Assembly (NCBI GenBank): GCA_017979445.1
Contig: CM030706.1
Span: 26,514,281-26,578,280, forward strand
Source: Akebia trifoliata
Lineage: Eukaryota > Streptophyta > Magnoliopsida > Ranunculales > Lardizabalaceae
Length of the DNA stretch: 64,000 bases
Direction: 5' to 3'
The translations under genes were made by a program, and so were the position numbers. The notes under the pieces are model-generated. The model was not told the origin of the DNA and ran no database searches. It saw only the letters and a program-made list of their open reading frames with translations. Below are positions 11,831-22,148 of the stretch, piece by piece (within the stretch, counting starts at the first letter, position 1; each line of letters starts with the position of its first letter).

Positions 11831-12030
11831 TGAATAAAAAAACTCAACTAATCAACATAATTAATGTAAACAAGAGGGAGAAGAGAGAGAGAGAGAGAGA
11901 TGAACTTGAATGGTTTGGCATCTACTTAACCTTTGTTTATACATAATGTAAAGTTATTTGGGATCTACCTACTTAAGTAGTGGCCCAAAATTACATAAAT
12001 AAGATAAATAAATAAAAAAGACTCTTAACA
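11831..12030 (-). repeat. Short copia 5' LTR (minus orientation)
   Basis: On the minus strand a 200-bp sequence begins TGTTAAGAGTC at 12030 and ends ATTCA at 11831, adjacent to the PBS. It contains a (TC)n tract (11886-11901 as GA on plus), common just upstream of copia LTR ends. The outer edge rests only on the TG start, because the partner LTR is absent. Confidence 0.55.
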
Positions 12031-12987
12031 CATACAAATAACTAAGAAGTATAAAACCTTTGGGAATGATGATGACTCCCATTATTGTTAAAGAATTGGA
12101 GATTAGACCATATGAGTGAACGGGGAATGAAAGTATTACCAAAAATGATGAAGTTTAATGAAAAAGAATTTTGTGAATGCTGTGTTTGGAAAATAACTTA
12201 TACAAAATAAGAATAAGAAATGTTGATTAGTTATATAGAAATTCTCTTGCCACATTAACTTTTACTTAAAACACACCAATCTTTTGAAATTAAGGAGTTG
12301 TTCACCTATGGATTGGTTTGTTATAAGTAAAAGTTGGAGTGTTAGTAGCAGCTCTCTAATTATATCTAGTATTAAAAATATTTTAAATAATAATTAGATA
12401 TTTTAACATATCGAGTTGAATCATGAGTCATCCTTGTGCATTCGAATGGGATATTCAAGTTTTCAAAATACATATAAGTTATAAATGATCCATGGAAGGA
12501 ATACTTATATTTTTATTTTTAGTTATGTCTACGTACAATCCTTCTCACTTGATTAAATTGACTTTATGTCTAGAAAATCCTTTTACATCACATTGATTAG
12601 AGAGTGGAATCTCTTGGTCAAGTGGTGTCTTTTCCTTTGGAACGAAGTTCTCTTTTTCTAACAAAATTTCATATAAATAAATGAAAGCTACCTTGTGGTC
12701 CAAATTGGTCCAAGACTACATATGTGGCTAAGAAATGTACATAATATTTTATTAAAAATAATGAACCATTAGGCTGACTTTTGGTTTCACCGCCCATCCA
12801 ATCCCCCACCAAGGATGCCAACCAAAAGCTCTTATGGATAAATGAACCAAAAAAGAGAAAAATGTGTCGCACTCTTGGGATCGATATCTTGAATGTAGGT
12901 CATAACATCCTCACTTTGTACACATTCCAAAATTAAGGGTCATTGAACAATTTTGATACTTTGGGTGTGGGAGTAGAATATATATAT
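12031..12987. other. Unassigned AT-rich intergenic sequence with a small foldback
   Basis: No gene is recognised. A foldback at about 12256-12337 pairs AACTTTTACTTAAAACACACC with its near-complement GGTTTGTTATAAGTAAAAGTT across a 35-40 base loop, possibly a tiny MITE remnant. A minus-strand frame at 12669-12872 has no recognisable content. Confidence 0.35.
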
Positions 12988-13352
12988 GGGTGGCCATTCG
13001 GAGGCCCTAAAGAGAGTCAAACATTGTGCCAAACATTTTTCAAAACATAGGTTAGAAGTTCCGGAGTTGCTGATTTTTTGTGAGGATGATCTCTATGATT
13101 AGGTGATCATCCTCATAAAAAATAAGTCCATTCTGAAACTTCTAACTCTATCAAAAGTGATTTAAAAAAATCAGATGATTCACGATTCTTCAACTTGTAA
13201 ATTAGGGTTACAACTTTGGAATGAGCTGATTTTTCGTGAGGATGATCTTTTCATCATAGAGATCATCCTCACAAAAAATCAGCCCATTCCAAAACTTCTA
13301 ACCCATGTTTTGAAAAATGTTTGGCTCTCTTTAGGGTCTCTGAACGCTCCCC
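12988..13352. mobile_element. Hairpin MITE, copy 1 (palindromes within a palindrome)
   Basis: Terminal inverted repeats of about 60 bp: the left arm from 12988 contains GAGGCCCTAAAGAGAG and CATTTTTCAAAACATAGG, and the right arm carries their complements ending at 13352. Flanks are TATATAT on the left and TATATATAT on the right, compatible with an 8-9 bp duplication, as for Mutator-like elements, though the target is a simple repeat. Inside are two copies of a palindrome (about 13066-13135 and 13214-13296), each pairing GCTGATTTTTxGTGAGGATG with its complement. No coding content. Confidence 0.6.
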
Positions 13353-13364
13353 TATATATATATT

Positions 13365-13728
13365 GGGTCAGGACCCGTAGACACATAAAATTACAATGTG
13401 TTTTGTCTTATATGGGAAAAAAGGTTTGGAATGGGCTGATTTTTTGTGAGAATGATTTCTATAGTGAGGGGATCATCCTTGCAAAAAATCAACCCATTCA
13501 AAAACTTCTAAACCCCTCAAAAGTGGTTTACAAAAAATGAATGGTCCAAAATTCTTCAACTTGTAACCATGGGGCTAGAAGTTTCAGAATGGGTTGATTT
13601 TTGGTGAGAATGATCCCCTTACCATAGAGATCATCTTTAAATATAAAAAAATCAGCCCATTCCAAAAAAAATTTTGCCCATCTAAGTCAAAACACGTTGT
13701 AGCTTTATGTGTGTAGGGATCTTAACCC
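13365..13728. mobile_element. Hairpin MITE, copy 2
   Basis: Starts GGGTCAGGACCCGTAGACAC and ends with the complement of GGGTTAAGATCCCTACACAC. The arms continue as ACATAAAxxTACAAxGTGTTTTG. Two internal palindromes (about 13427-13500 and 13582-13666) are the same family as in copy 1. It lies 12 bp from copy 1 within the same AT repeat and is followed by a T17 tract, so its TSD cannot be read. Confidence 0.55.
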
Positions 13729-14182
13729 TTTTTTTTTTTTTTTTGGGCTTTGGCGGGCTGTACGTATCAACCACCATATCACATGTTCAACATTTAAATG
13801 TAACCACTTTTATGTGGAGGCATATAGAGATTTGAAGGTGTGACCTGGGGAGAAAATTCGACAGCCTTTACCATCTCAAGTAACCCTTAATGGTATGAGA
13901 GTAGAATATAATAACACTAATTCATACTGATTTCCAACTCCAATGTTCATCCCAATTCATAATTAACACCACATCCTAGGTATAACTTGATTTTCAGCAT
14001 ATTGAACCCTAGCGAAAATTGTAAAGCAATAGAATGAGCAATTCCAAAAGGATGAAAGGGAGAGATTGCAAAAAAGAAGAGGTGAAGAAACTGATTCCAA
14101 CCCCTTATTGGGTATTAGCTATATTTGAATAGCATAATTCCTAACTCTTAGGATTATAAGAGAGTAAAATCCACCACGAAAC
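13729..14182. other. Unassigned sequence between MITEs
   Basis: Begins with a poly-T run, then ordinary AT-rich sequence without a recognisable frame, repeat or RNA gene. Confidence 0.3.
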
Positions 14183-14185
14183 TAA

Positions 14186-15157
14186 GGGGGTGTTTTGGAT
14201 CGGATTGTAGATCCTAGTCTTAATTCTAATTATGGCTTGTTGAAATTAGATTATAGAAACTAATTTCTAGAATCCAAAATCCTATTTGGTTAACTTTGTT
14301 TCTAAAAACTTATCTTGTGGAAAAAAATTACCCAATTACACATTTTGAGATTGAAACTGTGAGTAAAAATACATGTCATGGAGATTGGAGATGATGGATT
14401 TTTGAGAGAAAAATCAAAGATTTTTTTTAATGAGTTGAAAAAGATGACATTTAGGCCATTTTATATTAGTTTTCAAGTGAATTGTATGTTTAGCAACATT
14501 TTAAGATTAAGATAATCAAAAAAAATTATGATGATTTTGTATTTTTATTTTAAAAATTATTATTATTATTATTTTGTTGATGTTGTTATAAAAAACTATA
14601 ATTATATATTAATATTAGTTATTAGTATTATGATTGTTGCATTTGTTATTATTACTATTAATTATAATTGCAATTATAATTGTAATTATATTGATATTAT
14701 TATTATTAGTTATTTTTGTTATTAATTATATTATTATATTATTAATATCATTCCTATTAAAATAATAAATTATTATTATTATTATTATTCTTATGGAGAG
14801 CGTTCGACTGACAATCTTAGGACGATAAAGCTGGTTGAAAAAATTTGTCCTATATGGCTTAAATTTTTTGGATTCGATTGATGTTTTGTGAGAATATTCT
14901 CTATGGTGAGGAGATCATCCTCACAAAAGATCAGCCCAATCTGAGACTTCTAACCCCATCAAAAGTGATTTACAATAAAATCAATAGTCCACAATTCTTC
15001 AACTTTTTAAACCACTTTTGATAGGGTTAGAAGTTTCAGATTGGGTTGATATTCTGTGAAGATGATCTCCTCATCATAGAGATTATCCTCACAAACAATT
15101 AGCCCAATCTGAAATTTTTAAGTCATATACGACAAATTTTGTAATCCAATACTACCC

Positions 15158-15202
<45 letters not shown>

Positions 15203-15429
15203 GATAACAATGGTTAATAATATTATTATTGTTGCAAGATGTATTTTAATATTGTCATAAGTTGATAGTTTATGAGAATCAGGAGAAACAACTTGAGAAA
15301 TGTTTCCAATTCTCCATAATTTTGGTTCTTGATTATGAAAAATCAAGTAAATAAACCAAATGATGCATCAAATTCTAGAATCAGATTATGAGCCAAAATC
15401 AGGTTCTAGAATCCGAACCGAACACCTCC
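14186..15429. mobile_element. PIF/Harbinger-like MITE with TAA duplications
   Basis: Left end GGGGGTGTTTTGGATCGGAT and right end (complement) GGAGGTGTTCGGTTCGGATT continue together through TAGAxCC, about 28 bp with a few mismatches. Direct TAA copies flank it at 14183-14185 and 15430-15432, the 3-bp target expected for PIF/Harbinger-derived MITEs. The interior is AT-rich, with an (ATT)n microsatellite split by a nested hairpin element. No transposase frame is present. Confidence 0.7.
14834..15155. mobile_element. Hairpin MITE, copy 3, nested in the PIF/Harbinger-like MITE
   Basis: Outer arms AAAATTTGTCCTATATGGCTT (from about 14839) and, on the complement, AAAATTTGTCGTATATGACTT (to about 15140) bracket two internal palindromes (about 14876-14945 and 15040-15110) of the same family as the elements at 12988 and 13365. 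(ATT)n sequence lies on both sides (14770-14788 and 15158-15201), so it probably inserted into a microsatellite. Exact ends are uncertain by tens of bases. Confidence 0.55.
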
Positions 15430-15432
15430 TAA

Positions 15433-16154
15433 GGTTTCAAGTTAAGGATTCTAATCATGGAATAGAAATCTCATATTGTAATATCTTTCTCATATTTAAT
15501 GAATTGCTTTCATCTCATTATCATGGATTTATTTTCTATAGCAAGTGAGATTTGAGGTTAGTAATTAATAGGTGAAGGCGGGCCAGGTTTTGAAGTCAGG
15601 TCAAGTTCTCAACGCTCATATATAGACCTTTGTGTGTGTGAGAGAGAGAGATTGTTCTTATATGTAAAATCCATATACTACCAAGTGAAGTGATAAGAAA
15701 CTACAAATACACCAGGTGAGGAAAGTTAAGCCCCTATCTCTTTGAAAAGTAATATACCACTACGTATTCATGATTTGGCATATGTTGCCTATTCTGTGAT
15801 GGATTTCACTTTAGTGCCCTTCTTTTTATGCCTCAAGGTTGTCCCTTTCGATATTTGAATCCAAAAAAGGTCTTGGCTCTTTAACGATTTGATACTATCC
15901 TAAAAACCCATTAAAAGACCCACTAAAAGGGACTATGTGATTATTGAAGGTAGAGTTAAGCAATTATTTCTTGGGATCATTGTAGGTATCAAAAATTTTA
16001 AAATGACCTTGCAACTTTATAAATTATCATAAAATCCCTAAAATTAAATTTGGGCATATACATTTTAATTAGGACTCATTGATTGAGACGGACCTCATAT
16101 GGTTTGGGTTTGGGCTATCGCAGATATAACCCATGATCTAAAACAAAGTTAAAT
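15433..16154. other. Unassigned sequence left of the old Tat element
   Basis: No gene recognised. A (GT)n/(GA)n run lies at 15631-15650. The last bases, TAAAT (16150-16154), should be one target-site copy for the Tat LTR that begins at 16155, but the bases after the other end (63693-63697, GTTTC) do not match. Confidence 0.3.
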
Positions 16155-18232
16155 TGTAGATACGTGATTCTCAATTACAAGTACCACTTCTACTAAGGTT
16201 TGGAGTCACCACTATTCATTTTGTAAGAGGGTGTGAATGGTCTCCCGATATACATTTTTGAAAAATTACCATTTTTAGCGTTTAGTGACACTCAATGGAT
16301 AAGGTACCAATTAACTTTGAGATCGGGATAAGTGGCTCGAGTGCAAAAAATGGAAGGTGCTAGGTACCTTTTTCTCGCCATTAAGTGGTGGTAATCTCAA
16401 CTCAACTTGGTCATTTTTGAATGAAAATAAAAAATAAAAATAAAGTGTCACGTGTTGATAACTTGTACCTTAAGTAGGGATTTATTTTTGACTTGACTAT
16501 AGAATCATCCCATTGAAGGAGATGATCCTTATAAATCCTTAGCCTTGGGAGTAATACATTTTGAAAAGTGTTGGCTTTGGTTACGAGTCCATTCTCATGA
16601 GTCGAGAAGAATCCGAATGCCGAGTGCCTTAAAACAATTTGAAGGATTAAATCGATTTTATTTTGAAAGTGGTTATAATACCTATACTTTCAACCGAACC
16701 GACGTCTTATATACTGGAGATAAGAGAGGGGGAGCATTACTTCTTAGAAGCTTTCTAGTAATAAAAATTAAATAGAGGAGGGGGATAGTAGAATAAGGAT
16801 ATGGAGATTGTAGAGAGAGAGGGGGGGTGTTCCTTTTGACCCACCTTGAAGTCTTAGCTTTTCTTCTTTTCCTTCATTCCTTCTTTTTCTTTTATGTCTT
16901 CTTGAGTTCTTAGTAATTTATGAGAATGTAATTATTTTATGTAAATTGAGAGAGTAGAAAAAAAGATGAATAGAGATTTAGATTGAGTATAGAATTTTTT
17001 TAGTCTAAGACTTGGGTCCCAATTTGGAAGGTGAAGGTATTTATAGGTGTTGGGAGGTTTATTGTAGTGATATAATGAGATGAATGAATGAAAGAGTAAA
17101 GAATGGCATGGGTTTTGAAGGTGGGGATATGAAATTTAGAGTTGGGATGAAGGTAGTTATGTAATGAGGGTAAATGGGTAATTTTTGATCCAAATGGTTT
17201 GGATCCTACCCAAACTATTTGGGTGGAGTGTTTGGTGAGGTGAGATGATGGGTATTTAATTTAAGAGAATGAAGGTGTAAGGGAGTGGTTTGTTGGTTGA
17301 GTGTTAGGTTGGTTGAAGATGTAAGGTGTTTAGATTAGGAGAATGAGTTGTGTAAGGAATTGATTGATTGGATTTTAGGAGAGTTAAGGGGATGATGACA
17401 TGTGTCAAAAAGGATGGGGAGGTGAGGTGATTAGATGAGTTGATTGGAGAGAAGGAGTATTAGATTGGAGATGATGGGTATAGGTTTGGTTTGTAGAAAT
17501 GGATTTGTAAGTGATGATGGGGATAGATTAAAGAAGGGTATGGGTTGAGATGGGGGTAGATATTTTGTTTAGAGAAGGGATGATGTGGTAGGCTAGGAAA
17601 GGATACGGGTTGAGATGATTTTTAGAAAGAGATGATGTGGGTAGATGGATTGTTAGATAAAGGTGATAGGGATAGGTAATTAGATGAGGGAGGTGAGATG
17701 GGGTGATGACATGTGTCCCCTTTGATGATCAAATGGTGATTGGTTGATGTGGATAGCGGTTTATGGGTTATGGATTATGAATTTGATATGGAATTGGATA
17801 ATAATTTTTGAGCTTTAGTGGGTTGGGCTTGAGATTTTGTGAAGGTTGTACGTTATTTGGGATTGGATAGGATTTATTTAGGATGGGTTTTTATGGATGG
17901 GTGTGTTTTAGGGTTTAGGTGGTGTGGGATTAAGTTTAGGTTAAATTGAATGAGGTGAGAAATGCATTTTTGTGAGTTGAGGGTTCGTAGGCCCTAAATG
18001 GACTTGTGGTAATCTGATTTCGAGGGTGGAGCGGTGAAAATAGAGGTGTGGGGTAGGCCAAGTCCTTTGGTAGATCTATTAGACCCTTAGGGTGTCTTAA
18101 GAATCTTCAAATCGATCAAAAATGCCGTGTTCCAACGAATTGGGTTTTTTAGGCCCGTTGGCAAGTTATTTAGAAAATCTAATTTTTTGGGCTCTTTCGA
18201 GTAGGGAGCACATTCAAATTGGGGTGTCTACA
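16155..18232 (-). repeat. 3' LTR of the old Tat element
   Basis: On the minus strand it runs from TGTAGACACCCCAATTTGAA at 18232 to GTATCTACA at 16155 (2078 bp). A TATA box (CCTATAAATACC on the minus strand) lies at 17036-17047. The first part (18232-17600) is repeated at 60255-59628, the remaining piece of the 5' LTR. There is no primer-binding site beyond 16155, as expected for a 3' LTR, and a purine tract precedes it at 18233-18247. Confidence 0.8.
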
Positions 18233-18247
18233 GCTACCCTTCTTTGT
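18233..18247 (-). other. Polypurine tract of the old Tat element
   Basis: The minus strand reads ACAAAGAAGGGTAGC directly before the LTR start TGTAGACACC. The younger Tat has GCAAAGAGAGGCAGC at the same place (57436-57450), and similarity continues upstream (TTCTTTGCAxGCAA), confirming both 3' LTR starts. The tract primes plus-strand DNA synthesis in the family. Confidence 0.7.
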
Positions 18248-18629
18248 AGGAATTGCGTGCAAAGAACTATAAAGAATAGACTAAACCTCTATTTGTACGG
18301 GCCAGAAAACTTTCGTAAAAACACGATTTTGAATTATCGATTCCATTAATGACTTTTGTAGAAAATGGCTCCTCAAGCACAGGGTTTGACAGAGTTTTAC
18401 CTTATTACTTCATTGATCTCGATGACACAAAGCTTGTGTGAGACCACGAATTTGATGAAATTTTGACAAGTTTTGAAATTCGGATGTTTCTTCGATCATG
18501 CTTTGACAAATCGGAGTTGATTGCAACTTGAAAGGCTTTTTGAAATTCTTTTTATTTTTGAGTGATTTCTTAATTTTTGATTTTTATTTGATTTTTTTAT
18601 TTATTTTTTTATTTTTTTTTTATTGACTG

Positions 18630-18765
18630 ATCCGTACATAAAGCAAGGATAGCTTTTGGCTTCGTTTCATCCATTCTTGAAGAACGGATATCATATTATT
18701 TATTTCATCCATGGTTGGAGCACATATGCAATGAAATTTTCTTTATCCATGCTGGTAACACGGAC
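18630..18765. promoter_or_regulatory. Array of four palindromes, 38-39 bp period, upstream of aORF2 (old Tat)
   Basis: Imperfect 21-bp palindromes start at 18630, 18669, 18707 and 18745. The best, at 18669-18689, is ATCCATTCTTGAAGAACGGA plus T. They fit the core TCCGTNCTTNAAGNACGGA. The younger Tat has the same number and period at 56848-56984, also upstream of aORF2. The position just before a CT-rich 5'-UTR-like stretch suggests a promoter element; function is inferred. Confidence 0.7.
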
Positions 18766-18779
18766 TAGTATGATTTTTG

Positions 18780-18977
18780 AATGCTTAAGGCCTACGCGCC
18801 TCTTCCCTTTCTCACTTTCTCTCTTCTCTTATTTTCTCCGATTTCTTTCTCTGATTTTTGGCGATTTCTCTCCCTTTTCTTGATTTCTCTCTCCTTTTTT
18901 ATTCTCTTCTTAACTTCTTGTGTTTGTGGAGATCAACTTCATTGTCGAGGTGACTAGGGATTGTCCAGAGCATCGAG
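18780..18977 (+). promoter_or_regulatory. Probable promoter-proximal 5' UTR exon of aORF2 (old Tat)
   Basis: A CT-rich stretch (18800-18900) follows the palindrome array and leads to a GAG|GTGAG splice-donor-like site at 18978. The younger Tat shows the same order (palindromes, CT-rich stretch, GAG|GTGAGC at 56655 on the minus strand). I infer a non-coding first exon followed by a long intron that contains the tandem array. Confidence 0.45.
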
Positions 18978-19439
18978 GTGAGTTGTTTATTTGTTCATTT
19001 ATTTTATTTTATTTTATTTGAAATTTTCTCTTTGATTTCTTATTTTTCTGGTCTAGACTTTGGGCAATTTAGGGGTATTTTGACATTTTTGATATTTGCA
19101 ATCAATTAAGGTAAGTTCCCTTCATTTCGATTTCTTTTGCTTGCCTTCCTTCTTTTGAAATGCTGTTATGAGGACACTTGACAATATGATTCTTTTTTGT
19201 GCTTATTTTTTGTTTATTTTTTTTTTTATCTATTTTTTTTGTTTTGGAGTGCTGTCGTGATTGGAAAACAACCTTGAATTGTTCTCTCCCATTATTTATT
19301 TGTTGTTATTTTCTGTTGCTTTTGTTTTGTTATTTGATTGGATATCGATATTTTGATTGTGATGTGGATTTGGTTTATGAAATTTGGAGCGCAGTAGGGG
19401 TGGATGGGAATTTCCCAGGATGTTTGGGAATTTGGTAAG

Positions 19440-20640
19440 GTGATAAAGGGCCTACACATGATTTTTGACGGATTGTTGGATGATGATTGGGGAATGATGG
19501 TGACCTTTTAAAGTGAATTGACGCTATTTTGGACTGTTGTAGAGTCGTTGGGGTTTTAAGACCATGGGTTAGGGTAGTGATGAGGTTTTGGGGGGTTAGA
19601 TAGCAAGGTTTGGGGCTACTATACTTGAGTGGTGTAGAGGTTGAATGAGTACATCATTGGTGTCAGGATGGTTGTAACTATTGTGAGTGGTTGGGGATTG
19701 TCTTGGGTGAGAAATTAAGGTAGTTAGGGATGATTTTGGGCGAGAAGTAGGGGTATTTTAGGGGTGGTTAGAGGATTTTTATGGAGGGATTTGAGGTAGT
19801 TAGGGACTATTTTTGGGCAAGAAGATAGGTGGTTAGGAACTATTTTGGGGCAAGAAGATAACGTGGTTTGGGACTGTTTTTGGGGCGAGAAGATAGGGTG
19901 GTTGGGGATTGTTTTTGGGCAATTCATTGGATTATTTGGAGCAAGAAGTTGGAGTTGTTAGGAAGTGGATTTGGGTGAGAAGTTTGGATTGTTTGGGGAT
20001 TGGGTTAGGTGAGGAGTTGGGACTATTTGGGGGATTTTTGTAGAGGGATTTGTGGCGGTTAGGGGATTGTTTTAGTAGGAATTAGGGATGGTTTAGGGGT
20101 GGGAATTGGCTTTTTAGGCATTGTTTTGGAGTGGAAATACAGGATGGTCCAGGAATTGGATTAGGCAAGAAATGAGATTGTTTATATGTGGATATTGGTG
20201 AAAGGATAGGTGGGAAATTGTGGTAGCTTAAGGCCTGTTTGGGAGTGAGAAAGGGGTTATTTAGGGACTGTTTAGGAGTAAGCAAGGACTGTTTGGGAGT
20301 GAGAATGGGGGCTATTTAGGGATTATTTAGAGTGGGCATTAGGGGTGGTTTGGGGTAATTTTGAGTGGGAATTAGTGGTGGTTTAGGAACTAGATTAGGC
20401 GAGAAATGGGCCTAGTTTGGGAACTATTTTAGTTGGAATTGGGAACTATTTGGGAATGGTTTTAGGGAGAATTGGGAACTATTTTAGTGGGAATTGGGGA
20501 CTGTTTGGGAACGATTTTTTGGATGAGAAATTGGGGACTACTTGGGGATGGTTTTAGTGGGAATTGGGGACTGTTCGGGAGTGGTTTTAGTGAGAACTGG
20601 GGATTATTTGGGAATGGTTTTTTGGGGATGGTTTAGGGGA
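19440..20640 (+). repeat. G-rich tandem array (about 35-40 bp units) in the presumed aORF2 leader intron
   Basis: Degenerate units built from GGGAATTGGGGACTGTTTGG and GGGATxGTTTTAGT recur across about 1.2 kb with variable length. Open frames on either strand here are products of the repeat. The array ends directly before exon 4 of aORF2, so exons 1-3 have been lost or replaced in this copy. The younger Tat has an unrelated-looking array (55540-56210) in the corresponding place. Confidence 0.65.
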
Positions 20641-20659
20641 TTGTTTTGTTTTTCCTTGC

Positions 20660-21254
20660 AATGCGCATTGAAGAGCAGGTTGCTCGCATAGAGGCATAGG
20701 TTGCCCGTATCCAGGAGCAAGAGTTGGAGATGGCCCTGCGGGAGTCTCGTCTTCAAGCTGAGATAGTACGTTGTCTTCCTTTTTTTTCTATGTAGATCGT
20801 AGTTCATTTATCTCCTATTTTGATTAGTTCTCTTGTGATCTTTTCAGGATTATCATCGACGTCGAGACGGAACGAGCACCTCTGCACACCCTTTGACACA
20901 TTCCGGAGTAAGAATTTGCATTGCAATTGTTTATTTCCATGTATATCATATATGTATCTACTTGTTTTCTAACTTTGCTTTGTTTTTTTTTTTCAGGCTT
21001 CCCCTTCCACTGAACCCTCTGTCCTAGGTGTTGATCTCACTAGGACTACAAAGCAGGATGTAGCCCTGGACGCGGAGCTTTTCTTCACGGATTCTGAGGG
21101 ACGACTGCAGCTGTATGATCTACCTTCTTTCGGGGTGTTTGGCTCTAGCGCAGTGGATGGATCTTCTTCTATACCCGAGATGATGCTGGACCCCCTTCTA
21201 TCTGATTTTTCTTTAAAGTACCTTGTAAGACATTTATTAGACACCTTGTATTAG
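20660..21254 (+). pseudogene. aORF2, exons 4-6 (plant-mobile-domain-like gene of the old Tat element)
   Basis: Exon 4 (to 20765) encodes a coiled-coil-like segment ending ALRESRLQAEI. A GT..AG intron follows at 20766-20847, then exon 5 (20848-20907: DYHRRRDGTSTSAHPLTHSG), an intron at 20908-20996 and exon 6 from 20997 (DVALDAELFFTDSEGRLQLY) to a TAG at about 21252. All three splice boundaries match those of the gene at 49311-55460, where the peptides read MAMRESRLQAEL, DYYRHRDGASTSARPPTPPQ and DEDAALDREYFAADSEGRVRL. One in-frame TAG lies in exon 4 (about 20698). The N-terminal mobile domain (exons 1-3) is missing. Function unknown. It lies antisense to gag-pol. Confidence 0.75.
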
Positions 21255-21816
21255 TTTTAGGCCCATTATGTAAACATTGTAAACTTTCGTATATATATTT
21301 CCATGTTTATCATTTATCACATTTTTTGTTTCATTATGATCTTGTATGTGAATGATATGGGCCTCAATAGGCTTCCAAGGAGTGATATCAATTATTAGGG
21401 CCTTCATAGGCCCGTCAAGTGTTTGTGAGCCTGTGAGTGGGTAAAGGATGCGATTAGGGTCCAAAGGACCCTTCGAGTGTATTCTCGAGTGGAGTGAGTC
21501 GTTGGTAGGCTCAGAGGCCTTGTGGTGGGTGACTCGTATAGGTAATGTGATGTGAGTGCTTGAGCTTCGAAAAAGTCTCAATCTAAACACCATGATTATG
21601 GTGGGTCTTTAATGGATCTGATTTCGCATGTCCGATACATTTTTTACATTTTGAAAGTTTCATTTGCAAGTATTAAGTAAAATGACCCTGATTATTTCTC
21701 CATATGATTTTTTGGTCTCAAGATGTGTGACCATTGTTACAGTGCCTTGGGCCTCGTGGTTTTGAGAAAAAGGGGAATTCGATAGTTCAGGATCTCCAAA
21801 ACTTTAAAACATTATG
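21255..21816. other. Spacer between aORF2 end and the aORF1 palindrome array
   Basis: No reading frame of interest. It contains repeated GGGCCTxxATAGGC-like phrases (21360-21520). It probably holds the 3' end of aORF2 transcripts and the start of the aORF1 promoter. Confidence 0.3.
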
Positions 21817-22028
21817 GTCCGTGTTTCAAGCACGGATAGCTGTTGTTGTACTTTTATCTGTGCTCCTAGTACGGATAAGTCAGCAGAAATTTGATTCATG
21901 TTTTGAGCACGGATAGGTTAATCTTGATTTCATCCGTACTTTAAGCACGGATAAGTTATCTTAAATTTAATCCGTACTTCGAGCATAGATAAGCCAACAT
22001 TTTTTTTATCCGTGTTTGGACCACGGAC
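21817..22028. promoter_or_regulatory. Array of six palindromes, 38-39 bp period, upstream of aORF1 (old Tat)
   Basis: Twenty-one-bp palindromes start at 21817, 21856, 21894, 21932, 21970 and 22008. The unit at 21932 is nearly perfect: ATCCGTACTT, one base, AAGCACGGAT. The start of aORF1 follows 120 bp later. The younger Tat has six units with the same period at 48859-49070, also just before aORF1. The shared core is TCCGTNCTTNAAGNACGGA. Confidence 0.8.
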
Positions 22029-22148
22029 CAACACGATTTCCTTCATCTTTTAAGCCTGTTATGCCCTAACATTCACAATTTCTTTGATTTTTTACTTCCC
22101 TTTGTGCATAATTTTGCTCTCTTTCTCCAAGGCTTCTTTTCAAGCTCC

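Noticed and set aside
12669..12872. 67-codon minus-strand frame
   Set aside because: No family resemblance, no promoter or splice context; length is within chance for this composition.
15152..15346. Frame ending in a poly-isoleucine run
   Set aside because: It is an (ATT)n microsatellite read on the minus strand.
16150..16154. TAAAT as a target duplication of the old Tat element
   Set aside because: The bases beyond the other end (63693-63697, GTTTC) do not match, so the duplication is either decayed or one end has been rearranged.
19724..20807. Minus-strand Pro/Asn/Ser-rich open frames
   Set aside because: Produced by the G-rich tandem array read backwards, partly overlapping aORF2 exon 4 on the other strand.
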